Source: Apostichopus japonicus
Lineage: Eukaryota > Echinodermata > Holothuroidea > Aspidochirotida > Stichopodidae
Assembly (NCBI RefSeq): GCF_037975245.1
Contig: NC_092571.1
Location: 21,935,917 to 21,999,916 of the forward strand
DNA: 64,000 nt
Reading direction: 5' to 3'
Part shown: one piece after another, positions 1-14,800 of the stretch
Numbering within the stretch: the stretch's first letter is position 1
How the letters are laid out: every line of letters starts with the position of its first letter
The notes under the pieces: model-generated
What the model was told of the DNA's origin: nothing
The model's database searches: none
What the model saw: the letters and a program-made list of their open reading frames with translations, nothing else
Translations under genes and position numbers: made by a program

Positions 1-165
1 TCAGTCCATACAGTGGCGCGATGGCTTGGCGCGTTGTACGAGCTGATGATCGAGACTCTCTTTTGCATCCGTGGTTCGAAGCCCGGGTGATGACGTCTTT
101 TGCCGATCTTTTACAGCAAGTGCCTACACGGGGAGCTGTAAGTATTAGTTAATCCACCTAATATC
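1..165 (+). other. Satellite monomer with tRNA-like Pol III promoter boxes
   Basis: This is the first unit and represents the array. TGGCGCGATGG at 14-24 is one or two bases from an A box. It sits in a tRNA-like D arm: T14 G15, stem GCGC 16-19, nine-base loop, stem GCGC 29-32. GGTTCGAAGCC at 73-83 is a B box (GGTTCGAACCC in most units). Spacing between the starts of the two boxes is 59 bp, longer than in a simple tRNA and closer to a class II tRNA with a long variable arm. T-runs lie at 61-64 (between the boxes), 98-101 and 109-112, the last two positioned like Pol III terminators. The acceptor, anticodon and T stems do not pair well, so this is a tRNA relic or mimic and not a working tRNA gene. 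Confidence 0.6.
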
Positions 166-3100
166 TCAGTCCATACAGTGGCGCGATGGCTTGGCGCACT
201 GTACGAGCTGATGATCGAGACTCTCTTTTGCATCCGTGGTTCGAACCCCGGGTGATGACGTCTTTTGCCGATCTTTTACAGCAAGTGCCTACACTGGCAG
301 CTGTAAGTATTAGTTAATCCAGCTAATATCTCAGTCCATACAGTGGCGCGATGGCTTGGCGCGTTGTACGAGCTGATGATCGAGACTCTCTTTTGCATCC
401 GTGGTTCGAACCCCGGGTGATGACGTCTTTTGCCGATCTTTTACAGCAAGTGCCTACACGGGGAGCTGTAAGTATTAGTTAATCCACCTAATATCTCAGT
501 CCATACAGTGGCGCGATGGCTTGGCGCACTGTACGAGCTGATGATCGAGACTCTCTTTTGCATCCGTGGTTCGAACCCCGGGTGATGACGTCTTTTGCCG
601 ATCTTTTAAGGCAAGTGCCTACACGGGGAGCTGTAAGTATTAGTTAATCCACCTAATATCTCAGTCCATACAGTGGCGCGATGGCTTGGCGCACTGTACG
701 AGCTGATGATCGAGACTCTCTTTTGCATCCGTGGTTCGAACCCCGGGTGATGACGTCTTTTGCCGATCTTTTACAGCAAGTGCCTACACGGGGAGCTGTA
801 AGTATTAGTTAATCCACCTAATATCTCAGTCCATACAGTGGCGCGATGGCTTGGCGCGTTGTACGAGCTGATGATCGAGACTCTCTTTTGCATCCGTGGT
901 TCGAACCCCGGGTGATGACGTCTTTTGCCGATCTTTTACAGCAAGTGCCTACACTGGCAGCTGTAAGTATTAGTTAATCCACCTAATATCTCAGTCCATA
1001 CAGTGGCGCGATGGCTTGGCGCGTTGTACGAGCTGATGATCGAGACTCTCTTTTGCATCCGTGGTTCGAACCCCGGGTGATGACGTCTTTTGCCGATCTT
1101 TTACAGCAAGTGCCTACACGGGGAGCTGTAAGTATTAGTTAATCCACCTAATATCTCAGTCCATACAGTGGCGCGATGGCTTGGCGCGTTGTACGAGCTG
1201 ATGATCGAGACTCTCTTTTGCATCCGTGGTTCGAACCCCGGGTGATGACGTCTTTTGCCGATCTTTTACAGCAAGTGCCTACACTGGCAGCTGTAAGTAT
1301 TAGTTAATCCAGCTAATATCTCAGTCCATACAGTGGCGCGATGGCTTGGCGCGTTGTACGAGCTGATGATCGAGACTCTCTTTTGCATCCGTGGTTCGAA
1401 CCCCGGGTGATGACGTCTTTTGCCGATCTTTTACAGCAAGTGCCTACACGGGGAGCTGTAAGTATTAGTTAATCCAGCTAATATCTCAGTCCATACAGTG
1501 GCGCGATGGCTTGGCGCACTGTACGAGCTGATGATCGAGACTCTCTTTTGCATCCGTGGTTCGAAGCCCGGGTGATGACGTCTTTTGCCGATCTTTTACA
1601 GCAAGTGCCTACACGGGGAGCTGTAAGTATTAGTTAATCCACCTAATATCTCAGTCCATACAGTGGCGCGATGGCTTGGCGCACTGTACGAGCTGATGAT
1701 CGAGACTCTCTTTTGCATCCGTGGTTCGAACCCCGGGTGATGACGTCTTTTGCCGATCTTTTACAGCAAGTGCCTACACGGGGAGCTGTAAGTATTAGTT
1801 AATCCACCTAATATCTCAGTCCAAACAGTGGCGCGATGGCTTGGCGCACTGTACGAGCTGATGATCGAGACTCTCTTTTGCATCCGTGGTTCGAAGCCCG
1901 GGTGATGACGTCTTTTGCCGATCTTTTACAGCAAGTGCCTACACGGGGAGCTGTAAGTATTAGTTAATCCAGCTAATATCTCAGTCCATACAGTGGCGCG
2001 ATGGCTTGGCGCACTGTACGAGCTGATGATCGAGACTCTCTTTTGCATCCGTGGTTCGAACCCCGGGTGATGACGTCTTTTGACGATCTTTTACAGCAAG
2101 TGCCTACTCTGGCAGCTGTAAGTATTAGTTAATCCACCTAATATCTCAGTCCATACAGTGGCGCGATGGCTTGGCGCACTGTACGAGCTGATGATCGAGA
2201 CTCTCTTTTGCATCCGTGGTTCGAACCCCGGGTGATGACGTCTTTTGCCGATCTTTTACAGCAAGTGCCTACACTGGCAGCTGTAAGTATTAGTTAATCC
2301 ACCTAATATCTCAGTCCATACAGTGGCGCGATGGCTTGGCGCACTGTACGAGCTGATGATCGAGACTCTCTTTTGCATCCGTGGTTCGAACCCCGGGTGA
2401 TGACGTCTTTTGCCGATCTTTTACAGCAAGTGCCTACACTGGCAGCTGTAAGTATTAGTTAATCCACCTAATATCTCAGTCCATACAGTGGCGCGATGGC
2501 TTGGCGCGTTGTACGAGCTGATGATCGAGACTCTCTTTTGCATCCGTGGTTCGAACCCCGGGTGATGACGTCTTTTGCCGATCTTTTACAGCAAGTGCCT
2601 ACACTGGCAGCTGTAAGTATTAGTTAATCCACCTAATATCTCAGTCCATACAGTGGCGCGATGGCTTGGCGCACTGTACGAGCTGATGATCGAGACTCTC
2701 TTTTGCATCCGTGGTTCGAACCCCGGGTGATGACGTCTTTTGCCGATCTTTTACAGCAAGTGCCTACACTGGCAGCTGTAAGTATTAGTTAATCCACCTA
2801 ATATCTCAGTCCATACAGTGGCGCGATGGCTTGGCGCACTGTACGAGCTGATGATCGAGACTCTCTTTTGCATCCGTGGTTCGAACCCCGGGTGATGACG
2901 TCTTTTGCCGATCTTTTACAGCAAGTGCCTACACGGGGAGCTGTAAGTATTAGTTAATCCACCTAATATCTCAGTCCATACAGTGGCGCGATGGCTTGGC
3001 GCACTGTACGAGCTGATGATCGAGACTCTCTTTTGCATCCGTGGTTCGAACCCCGGGTGATGACGTCTTTTGCCGATCTTTTACAGCAAGTGCCTACACT

Positions 3101-6100
3101 GGCAGCTGTAAGTATTAGTTAATCCACCTAATATCTCAGTCCATACAGTGGCGCGATGGCTTGGCGCGTTGTACGAGCTGATGATCGAGACTCTCTTTTG
3201 CATCCGTGGTTCGAAGCCCGGGTGATGACGTCTTTTGCCGATCTTTTACAGCAAGTGCCTACACGGGGAGCTGTAAGTATTAGTTAATCCAGCTAATATC
3301 TCAGTCCATACAGTGGCGCGATGGCTTGGCGCGTTGTACGAGCTGATGATCGAGACTCTCTTTTGCATCCGTGGTTCGAAGCCCGGGTGATGACGTCTTT
3401 TGCCGATCTTTTACAGCAAGTGCCTACACGGGGAGCTGTAAGTATTAGTTAATCCACCTAATATCTCAGTCCATACAGTGGCGCGATGGCTTGGCGCGTT
3501 GTACGAGCTGATGATCGAGACTCTCTTTTGCATCCGTGGTTCGAACCCCGGGTGATGACGTCTTTTGCCGATCTTTTACAGCAAGTGCCTTCACTGGCAG
3601 CTGTAAGTATTAGTTAATCCACCTAATATCTCAGTCCATACAGTGGCGCGATGGCTTGGCGCACTCTAAGAGCTGATGATCGAGACTCTCTTTTGCATCC
3701 GTGGTTCGAACCCCGGGTGATGACGTCTTTTGCCGATCTTTTACAGCAAGTGCCTACACTGGCAGCTGTAAGTATTAGTTAATCCACCTAATATCTCAGT
3801 CCATACAGTGGCGCGATGGCTTGGCGCACTGTACGAGCTGATGATCGAGACTCTCTTTTGCATCCGTGGTTCGAACCCCGGGTGATGACGTCTTTTGCCG
3901 ATCTTTTACAGCAAGTGCCTACACTGGCAGCTGTAAGTATTAGTTAATCCACCTAATATCTCAGTCCATACAGTGGCGCGATGGCTTGGCGCGTTGTACG
4001 AGCTGATGATCGAGACTCTCTTTTGCATCCGTGGTTCGAACCCCGGGTGATGACGTCTTTTGCCGATCTTTTACAGCAAGTGCCTACACGGGGAGCTGTA
4101 AGTATTAGTTAATCCACCTAATATCTCAGTCCATACAGTGGCGCGATGGCTTGGCGCGTTGTACGAGCTGATGATCGAGACTCTCTTTTGCATCCGTGGT
4201 TCGAACCACGGGTGATGACGTCTTTTGCCGATCTTTTACAGCAAGTGCCTACACGGGGAGCTGTAAGTATTAGTTAATCCACCTAATATCTCAGTCCATA
4301 CAGTGGCGCGATGGCTTGGCGCGTTGTACGAGCTGATGATCGAGACTCTCTTTTGCATCCGTGGTTCGAACCCCGGGTGATGACGTCTTTTGCCGATCTT
4401 TTACAGCAAGTGCCTACACTGGCAGCTGTAAGTATTAGTTAATCCACCTAATATCTCAGTCCATACAGTGGCGCGATGGCTTGGCGCACTGTACGAGCTG
4501 ATGATCGAGACTCTCTTTTGCATCCGTGGTTCGAACCCCGGGTGATGACGTCTTTTGCCGATCTTTTACAGCAAGTGCCTACACGGGGAGCTGTAAGTAT
4601 TAGTTAATCCACCTAATATCTCAGTCCATACAGTGGCGCGATGGCTTGGCGCACTGTACGAGCTGATGATCGAGACTCTCTTTTGCATCCGTGGTTCGAA
4701 CCCCGGGTGATGACGTCTTTTGCCGATCTTTTACAGCAAGTGCCTACACGGGGAGCTGTAAGTATTAGTTAATCCACCTAATATCTCAGTCCATACAGTG
4801 GCGCGATGGCTTGGCGCACTGTACGAGCTGATGATCGAGACTCTCTTTTGCATCCGTGGTTCGAACCCCGGGTGATGACGTCTTTTGCCGATCTTTTACA
4901 GCAAGTGCCTACACGGGGAGCTGTAAGTATTAGTTAATCCACCTAATATCTCAGTCCATACAGTGGCGCGATGGCTTGGCGCACTGTACGAGCTGATGAT
5001 CGAGACTCTCTTTTGCATCCGTGGTTCGAAGCCCGGGTGATGACGTCTTTTGCCGATCTTTTACAGCAAGTGCCTACACTGGCAGCTGTAAGTATTAGTT
5101 AATCCACCTAATATCTCAGTCCATACAGTGGCGCGATGGCTTGGCGCGTTGTACGAGCTGATGATCGAGACTCTCTTTTGCATCCGTGGTTCGAAGCCCG
5201 GGTGATGACGTCTTTTGCCGATCTTTTACAGCAAGTGCCTTCACGGGGAGCTGTAAGTATTAGTTAATCCACCTAATATCTCAGTCCATACAGTGGCGCG
5301 ATGGCTTGGCGCACTGTACGAGCTGATGATCGAGACTCTCTTTTGCATCCGTGGTTCGAACCCCGGGTGATGACGTCTTTTGCCGATCTTTTACAGCAAG
5401 TGCCTACACTGGCAGCTGTAAGTATTAGTTAATCCACCTAATATCTCAGTCCATACAGTGGCGCGATGGCTTGGCGCACTGTACGAGCTGATGATCGAGA
5501 CTCTCTTTTGCATCCGTGGTTCGAAGCCCGGGTGATGACGTCTTTTGCCGATCTTTTACAGCAAGTGCCTACACGGGGAGCTGTAAGTATTAGTTAATCC
5601 ACCTAATATCTCAGTCCATACAGTGGCGCGATGGCTTGGCGCACTCTACGAGCTGATGATCGAGACTCTCTTTTGCATCCGTGGTTCGAACCCCGGGTGA
5701 TGACGTCTTTTGCCGATCTTTTACAGCAAGTGCCTACACGGGGAGCTGTAAGTATTAGTTAATCCACCTAATATCTCAGTCCATACAGTGGCGCGATGGC
5801 TTGGCGCACTGTACGAGCTGATGATCGAGACTCTCTTTTGCATCGGTGGTTCGAACCCCGGGTGATGACGTCTTTTGCCGATCTTTTACAGCAAGTGCCT
5901 ACACGGGGAGCTGTAAGTATAAGTTAATCCACCTAATATCTCAGTCCATACAGTGGCGCGATGGCTTGGCGCGTTGTACGAGCTGATGATCGAGACTCTC
6001 TTTTGCATCGGTGGTTCGAACCCCGGGTGATGACGTCTTTTGCCGATCTTTTACAGCAAGTGCCTACACGGGGAGCTGTAAGTATTAGTTAATCCACCTA

Positions 6101-9073
6101 ATATCTCAGTCCATACAGTGGCGCGATGGCTTGGCGCGTTGTACGAGCTGATGATCGAGACTCTCTTTTGCATCCGTGGTTCGAACCCCGGGTGATGACG
6201 TCTTTTGCCGATCTTTTACAGCAAGTGCCTACACTGGCAGCTGTAAGTATTAGTTAATCCACCTAATATCTCAGTCCATACAGTGGCGCGATGGCTTGGC
6301 GCGTTGTACGAGCTGATGATCGAAACTCTCTTTTGCATCCGTGGTTCGAACCCCGGGTGATGACGTCTTTTGCCGATCTTTTACAGCAAGTGCCTACACG
6401 GGGAGCTGTAAGTATTAGTTAATCCACCTAATATCTCAGTCCATACAGTGGCGCGATGGCTTGGCGCACTGTACGAGCTGATGATCGAGACTCTCTTTTG
6501 CATCCGTGGTTCGAACCCCGGGTGATGACGTCTTTTGCCGATCTTTTACAGCAAGTGCCTACACTGGCAGCTGTAAGTATTAGTTAATCCACCTAATATC
6601 TCAGTCCATACAGTGGCGCGATGGCTTGGCGCACTGTACGAGCTGATGATCGAGACTCTCTTTTGCATCCGTGGTTCGAACCCCGGGTGATGACGTCTTT
6701 TGCCGATCTTTTACAGCAAGTGCCTACACTGGCAGCTGTAAGTATTAGTTAATCCACCTAATATCTCAGTCCATACAGTGGCGCGATGGCTTGGCGCGTT
6801 GAACGAGCTGATGATCGAGACTCTCTTTTGCATCCGTGGTTCGAACCCAGGGTGATGACGTCTTTTGCCGATCTTTTACAGCAAGTGCCTACACGGGGAG
6901 CTGTAAGTATTAGTTAATCCACCTAATATCTCAGTCCATACAGTGGCGCGATGGCTTGGCGCACTGTACGAGCTGATGATCGAGACTCTCTTTTGCATCC
7001 GTGGTTCGAACCCCGGGTGATGACGTCTTTTGCCGATCTTTTACAGCAAGTGCCTACACTGGCAGCTGTAAGTATTAGTTAATCCACCTAATATCTCAGT
7101 CCATACAGTGGCGCGATGGCTTGGCGCACTGTACGAGCTGATGATCGAGACTCTCTTTTGCATCCGTGGTTCGAACCCCGGGTGATGACGTCTTTTGCCG
7201 ATCTTTTACAGCAAGTGCCTACACGGGGAGCTGTAAGTATTAGTTAATCCACCTAATATCTCAGTCCATAAAGTGGCGCGATGGCTTGGCGCACTGTACG
7301 AGCTGATGATCGAGACTCTCTTTTGCATCCGTGGTTCGAACCCCGGGTGATGACGTCTTTTGCCGATCTTTTACAGCAAGTGCCTACACTGGCAGCTGTA
7401 AGTATTAGTTAATCCACCTAATATCTCAGTCCATACAGTGGCGCGATGGCTTGGCGCACTCTACGAGCTGATGATCGAGACTCTCTTTTGCATCCGTGGT
7501 TCGAACCCCGGGTGATGACGTCTTTTGCCGATCTTTTACAGCAAGTGCCTACACTGGCAGCTGTAAGTATTAGTTAATCCACCTAATATCTCAGTCCATA
7601 CAGTGGCGCGATGGCTTGGCGCACTCTACGAGCTGATGATCGAGACTCTCTTTTGCATCCGTGGTTCGAACCCCGGGTGATGACGTCTTTTGCCGATCTT
7701 TTACAGCAAGTGCCTACACTGGCAGCTGTAAGTATTAGTTAATCCACCTAATATCTCAGTCCATACAGTGGCGCGATGGCTTGGCGCACTCTACGAGCTG
7801 ATGATCGAGACTCTCTTTTGCATCCGTGGTTCGAAGCCCGGGTGATGACGTCTTTTGCCGATCTTTTACAGCAAGTGCCTACACTGGCAGCTGTAAGTAT
7901 TAGTTAATCCACCTAATATCTCAGTCCATACAGTGGCGCGATGGCTTGGCGCACTCTACGAGCTGATGATCGAGACTCTCTTTTGCATCCGTGGTTCGAA
8001 CCCCGGGTGATGACGTCTTTTGCCGATCTTTTACAGCAAGTGCCTACACTGGCAGCTGTAAGTATTAGTTAATCCACCTAATATCTCAGTCCATACAGTG
8101 GCGCGATGGCTTGGCGCACTGTACGAGCTGATGATCGAGACTCTCTTTTGCATCCGTGGTTCGAAGCCCGGGTGATGACGTCTTTTGCCGATCTTTTACA
8201 GCAAGTGCCTACACGGGGAGCTGTAAGTATTAGTTAATCCACCTAATATCTCAGTCCATACAGTGGCGCGATGGCTTGGCGCACTGTACGAGCTGATGAT
8301 CGAGACTCTCTTTTGCATCCGTGGTTCGAACCCCGGGTGATGACGTCTTTTGCCGATCTTTTACAGCAAGTGCCTACACGGGGAGCTGTAAGTATTAGTT
8401 AATCCACCTAATATCTCAGTCCATACAGTGGCGCGATGGCTTGGCGCACTGTACGAGCTGGAGATCGAGACTCTCTTTTGCATCCGTGGTTCGAACCCCG
8501 GGTGATGACGTCTTTTGCCGATCTTTTACAGCAAGTGCCTACACTGGCAGCTGTAAGTATTAGTTAATCCACCTAATATCTCAGTCCATACAGTGGCGCG
8601 ATGGCTTGGCGCACTCTACGAGCTGATGATCGAGACTCTCTTTTGCATCCGTGGTTCGAAGCCCGGGTGATGACGTCTTTTGCCGATCTTTTACAGCAAG
8701 TGCCTACACGGGGAGCTGTAAGTATTAGTTAATCCACCTAATATCTCAGTCCATACAGTGGCGCGATGGCTTGGCGCACTGTACGAGCTGATGATCGAGA
8801 CTCTCTTTTGCATCCGTGGTTCGAACCCCGGGTGATGACGTCTTTTGCCGATCTTTTACAGCAAGTGCCTACACTGGCAGCTGTAAGTATTAGTTAATCC
8901 ACCTAATATCTCAGTCCATACAGTGGCGCGATGGCTTGGCGCACTCTACGAGCTGATGATCGAGACTCTTTTGCATCCGTGGTTCGAACCCCGGGTGATG
9001 ACGTCTTTTGCCGATCTTTTACAGCAAGTGCCTACACGGGGAGCTGTAAGTATTAGTTAATCCACCTAATATC

Positions 9074-9416
9074 TCAGTCCATACAGTGGCGCGATGGCTT
9101 GGCGCGATGGCTTGGCGCACTCTACGAGCTGATGATCGAGACTCTCTTTTGCATCCGTGGTTCGAACCCCGGGTGATGACGTCTTTTGCCGATCTTTTAC
9201 ACGGGGAGCTGTAAGTATTAGTTAATCCACCTAATATCTCAGTCCATACAGTGGCGCGATGGCTTGGCGCGATGGCTTGGCGCACTCTACGAGCTGATGA
9301 TCGAGACTCTCTTTTGCATCCGTGGTTCGAACCCCGGGTGATGACGTCTTTTGCAGATCTTTTACAGCAAGTGCCTACACTGGCAGCTGTAAGTATTAGT
9401 TAATCCACCTAATATC
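9074..9416 (+). repeat. Two adjacent satellite units with a 13-bp duplication
   Basis: Two neighbouring monomers carry the same extra 13-bp copy of the D-arm-like segment GGCGCGATGGCTT (9088-9113 and 9253-9278). The first of them also lacks 13 bp, so CTTTTAC runs directly into ACGGGG at about 9200; the two changes cancel and the unit stays 165 bp. The second is 178 bp. Sharing of the rare insertion by neighbours indicates a recent local duplication by unequal exchange. Confidence 0.85.
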
Positions 9417-11886
9417 TCAGTCCATACAGTGGCGCGATGGCTTGGCGCACTCTACGAGCTGATGATCGAGACTCTCTTTTGCATCCGTGGTTCGAACCCC
9501 GGGTGATGACGTCTTTTGCAGATCTTTTACAGCAAGTGCCTACACGGGGAGCTGTAAGTATTAGTTAATCCACCTAATATCTCAGTCCATACAGTGGCGC
9601 GATGGCTTGGCGCACTGTACGAGCTGATGATCGAGACTCTCTTTTGCATCCGTGGTTCGAACCCCGGGTGATGACGTCTTTTGCCGATCTTTTACAGCAA
9701 GTGCCTACACGGGGAGCTGTAAGTATTAGTTAATCCACCTAATATCTCAGTCCATACAGTGGCGCGATGGCTTGGCGCACTCTACGAGCTGATGATCGAG
9801 ACTCTCTTTTGCATCCGTGGTTCGAACCCCGGGTGATGACGTCTTTTGCCGATCTTTTACAGCAAGTGCCTACACGGGGAGCTGTAAGTATTAGTTAATC
9901 CACCTAATATCTCAGTCCATACAGTGGCGCGATGGCTTGGCGCACTCTACGAGCTGATGATCGAGACTCTCTTTTGCATCCGTGGTTCGAACCCCGGGTG
10001 ATGACGTCTTTTGCCGATCTTTTACAGCAAGTGCCTACACTGGCAGCTGTAAGTATTAGTTAATCCACCTAATATCTCAGTCCATACAGTGGCGCGATGG
10101 CTTGGCGCACTGTACGAGCTGATGATCGAGACTCTCTTTTGCATCCGTGGTTCGAACCCCGGGTGATGACGTCTTTTGCCGATCTTTTACAGCAAGTGCC
10201 TACACGGGGAGCTGTAAGTATTAGTTAATCCACCTAATATCTCAGTCCATACAGTGGCGCGATGGCTTGGCGCACTGTACGAGCTGATGATCGAGACTCT
10301 CTTTTGCATCCGTGGTTCGAACCCCGGGTGATGACGTCTTTTGCCGATCTTTTACAGCAAGTGCCTACACGGGGAGCTGTAAGTATTAGTTAATCCACCT
10401 AATATCTCAGTCCATACAGTGGCGCGATGGCTTGGCGCACTCTACGAGCTGATGATCGAGACTCTCTTTTGCATCCGTGGTTCGAACCCCGGGTGATGAC
10501 GTGTTTTGCCGATCTTTTACAGCAAGTGCCTACACGGGAGCTGTAAGTATTAGTTAATCCACCTAATATCTCAGTCCATACAGTGGCGCGATGGCTTGGC
10601 GCACTGTACGAGCTGATGATCGAGACTCTCTTTTGCATCCGTGGTTCGAACCCCGGGTGATGACGTCTTTTGCCGATCTTTTACAGCAAGTGCCTACACG
10701 GGAGCTGTAAGTATTAGTTAATCCACCTAATATCTCAGTCCATACAGTGGCGCGATGGCTTGGCGCACTGTACGAGCTGATGATCGAGACTCTCTTTTGC
10801 ATCCGTGGTTCGAACCCCGGGTGATGACGTCTTTTGCCGATCTTTTACAGCAAGTGCCTACACGGGGAGCTGTAAGTATTAGTTAATCCACCTAATATCT
10901 CAGTCCATACAGTGGCGCGATGGCTTGGCGCACTCTACGAGCTGATGATCGAGACTCTCTTTTGCATCCGTGGTTCGAACCCCGGGTGATGACGTCTTTT
11001 GCCGATCTTTTACAGCAAGTGCCTACACTGGCAGCTGTAAGTATTAGTTAATCCACCTAATATCTCAGTCCATACAGTGGCGCGATGGCTTGGCGCACTC
11101 TACGAGCTGATGATCGAGACTCTTTTGCATCCGTGGTTCGAACCCCGGGTGATGACGTCTTTTGCCGATCTTTTACAGCAAGTGCCTACACGGGGAGCTG
11201 TAAGTATTAGTTAATCCACCTAATATCTCAGTCCATACAGTGGCGCGATGGCTTGGCGCACTGTACGAGCTGATGATCGAGACTCTCTTTTGCATCCGTG
11301 GTTCGAACCCCGGGTGATGACGTCTTTTGCCGATCTTTTACAGCAAGTGCCTACACTGGCAGCTGTAAGTATTAGTTAATCCACCTAATATCTCAGTCCA
11401 TACAGTGGCGCGATGGCTTGGCGCACTCTACGAGCTGATGATCGAGACTCTCTTTTGCATCCGTGGTTCGAACCCCGGGTGATGACGTCTTTTGCCGATC
11501 TTTTACAGCAAGTGCCTACACTGGCAGCTGTAAGTATTAGTTAATCCACCTAATATCTCAGTCCATACAGTGGCGCGATGGCTTGGCGCACTGTACGAGC
11601 TGATGATCGAGACTCTCTTTTGCATCCGTGGTTCGAACCCCGGGTGATGACGTCTTTTGCCGATCTTTTACAGCAAGTGCCTACACTGGCAGCTGTAAGT
11701 ATTAGTTAATCCACCTAATATCTCAGTCCATACAGTGGCGCGATGGCTTGGCGCACTGTACGAGCTGATGATCGAGACTCTCTTTTGCATCCGTGGTTCG
11801 AACCCCGGGTGATGACGTCTTTTGCCGATCTTTTACAGCAAGTGCCTACACGGGAGCTGTAAGTATTAGTTAATCCACCTAATATC

Positions 11887-14800
11887 TCAGTCCATACAGT
11901 GGCGCGATGGCTTGGCGCACTGTACGAGCTGATGATCGAGACTCTCTTTTGCATCCGTGGTTCGAACCCCGGGTGATGACGTCTTTTGCCGATCTTTTAC
12001 AGCAAGTGCCTACACGGGAGCTGTAAGTATTAGTTAATCCACCTAATATCTCAGTCCATACAGTGGCGCGATGGCTTGGCGCACTGTACGAGCTGATGAT
12101 CGAGACTCTCTTTTGCATCCGTGGTTCGAAGCCCGGGTGATGACGTCTTTTGCCGATCTTTTACAGCAAGTGCCTACACGGGAGCTGTAAGTATTAGTTA
12201 ATCCACCTAATATCTCAGTCCATACAGTGGCGCGATGGCTTGGCGCACTGTACGAGCTGATGATCGAGACTCTCTTTTGCATCCGTGGTTCGAACCCCGG
12301 GTGATGACGTCTTTTGCCGATCTTTTACAGCAAGTGCCTACACGGGGAGCTGTAAGTATTAGTTAATCCACCTAATATCTCAGTCCATACAGTGGCGCGA
12401 TGGCTTGGCGCACTGTACGAGCTGATGATCGAGACTCTCTTTTGCATCCGTGGTTCGAACCCCGGGTGATGACGTCTTTTGCCGATCTTTTACAGCAAGT
12501 GCCTACACTGGCAGCTGTAAGTATTAGTTAATCCACCTAATATCTCAGTCCATACAGTGGCGCGATGGCTTGGCGCACTGTACGAGCTGATGATCGAGAC
12601 TCTCTTTTGCATCCGTGGTTCGAACCCCGGGTGATGACGTCTTTTGCCGATCTTTTACAGCAAGTGCCTACACGGGGAGCTGTAAGTATTAGTTAATCCA
12701 CATAATATCTCAGTCCATACAGTGGCGCGATGGCTTGGCGCACTGTACGAGCTGATGATCGAGACTCTCTTTTGCATCCGTGGTTCGAACCCCGGGTGAT
12801 GACGTCTTTTGCCGATCTTTTACAGCAAGTGCCTACACTGGCAGCTGTAAGTATTAGTTAATCCACCTAATATCTCAGTCCATACAGTGGCGCGATGGCT
12901 TGGCGCACTGTACGAGCTGATGATCGAGACTCTCTTTTGCATCCGTGGTTCGAACCCCGGGTGATGACGTCTTTTGCCTATCTTTTACAGCAAGTGCTTA
13001 CACGGGGAGCTGTAAGTATTAGTTAATCCACCTAATATCTCAGTCCATACAGTGGCGCGATGGCTTGGCGCACTGTACGAGCTGATGATCGAGACTCTCT
13101 TTTGCATCCGTGGTTCGAACCCCGGGTGATGACGTCTTTTGCCGATCTTTTACAGCAAGTGCCTACACGGGCAGCTGTAAGTATTAGTTAATCCACCTAA
13201 TATCTCAGTCCATACAGTGGCGCGATGGCTTGGCGCACTCTACGAGCTGATGATCGAGACTCTCTTTTGCATCCGTGGTTCGAACCCCGGGTGATGACGT
13301 CTTTTGCCGATCTTTTACAGCAAGTGCCTACACGGGAGCTGTAAGTATTAGTTAATCCACCTAATATCTCAGTCCATACAGTGGCGCGATGGCTTGGCGC
13401 ACTCTACGAGCTGATGATCGAGACTCTCTTTTGCATCCGTGGTTCGAACCCCGGGTGATGACGTCTTTTGCCGATCTTTTACAGCAAGTGCCTACACTGG
13501 CAGCTGTAAGTATTAGTTAATCCACCTAATATCTCAGTCCATACAGTGGCGCGATGGCTTGGCGCACTGTACGAGCTGATGATCGAGACTCTCTTTTGCA
13601 TCCGTGGTTCGAACCCCGGGTGATGACGTCTTTTGCCGATCTTTTACAGCAAGTGCCTACACGGGAGCTGTAAGTATTAGTTAATCCACCTAATATCTCA
13701 GTCCATACAGTGGCGCGATGGCTTGGCGCACTGTACGAGCTGATGATCGAGACTCTCTTTTGCATCCGTGGTTCGAACCCCGGGTGATGACGTCTTTTGC
13801 CGATCTTTTACAGCAAGTGCCTACACGGGAGCTGTAAGTATTAGTTAATCCACCTAATATCTCAGTCCATACAGTGGCGCGATGGCTTGGCGCACTGTAC
13901 GAGCTGATGATCGAGACTCTCTTTTGCATCCGTGGTTCGAACCCCGGGTGATGACGTCTTTTGCCGATCTTTTACAGCAAGTGCCTACACGGGGAGCTGT
14001 AAGTATTAGTTAATCCACCTAATATCTCAGTCCATACAGTGGCGCGATGGCTTGGCGCACTGTACGAGCTGATGATCGAGACTCTCTTTTGCATCCGTGG
14101 TTCGAACCCCGGGTGATGACGTCTTTTGCCGATCTTTTACAGCAAGTGCCTACACTGGCAGCTGTAAGTATTAGTTAATCCACCTAATATCTCAGTCCAT
14201 ACAGTGGCGCGATGGCTTGGCGCACTGTACGAGCTGATGATCGAGACTCTCTTTTGCATCCGTGGTTCGAACCCCGGGTGATGACGTCTTTTGCCGATCT
14301 TTTACAGCAAGTGCCTACACGGGGAGCTGTAAGTATTAGTTAATCCACCTAATATCTCAGTCCATACAGTGGCGCGATGGCTTGGCGCACTGTACGAGCT
14401 GATGATCGAGACTCTCTTTTGCATCCGTGGTTCGAACCCCGGGTGATGACGTCTTTTGCCGATCTTTTACAGCAAGTGCCTACACTGGCAGCTGTAAGTA
14501 TTAGTTAATCCACCTAATATCTCAGTCCATACAGTGGCGCGATGGCTTGGCGCACTGTACGAGCTGATGATCGAGACTCTCTTTTGCATCCGTGGTTCGA
14601 ACCCCGGGTGATGACGTCTTTTGCCTATCTTTTACAGCAAGTGCCTACACGGGGAGCTGTAAGTATTAGTTAATCCACCTAATATCTCAGTCCATACAGT
14701 GGCGCGATGGCTTGGCGCACTGTACGAGCTGATGATCGAGACTCTCTTTTGCATCCGTGGTTCGAACCCCGGGTGATGACGTCTTTTGCCGATCTTTTAC

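Noticed and set aside
9019-13929. Repeated 79-88 residue minus-strand reading frames in the satellite
   Set aside because: They recur with the monomer period, arise only in 164-bp or rearranged units, start and stop at repeat positions, and have no splice or promoter context or protein similarity that I can see.
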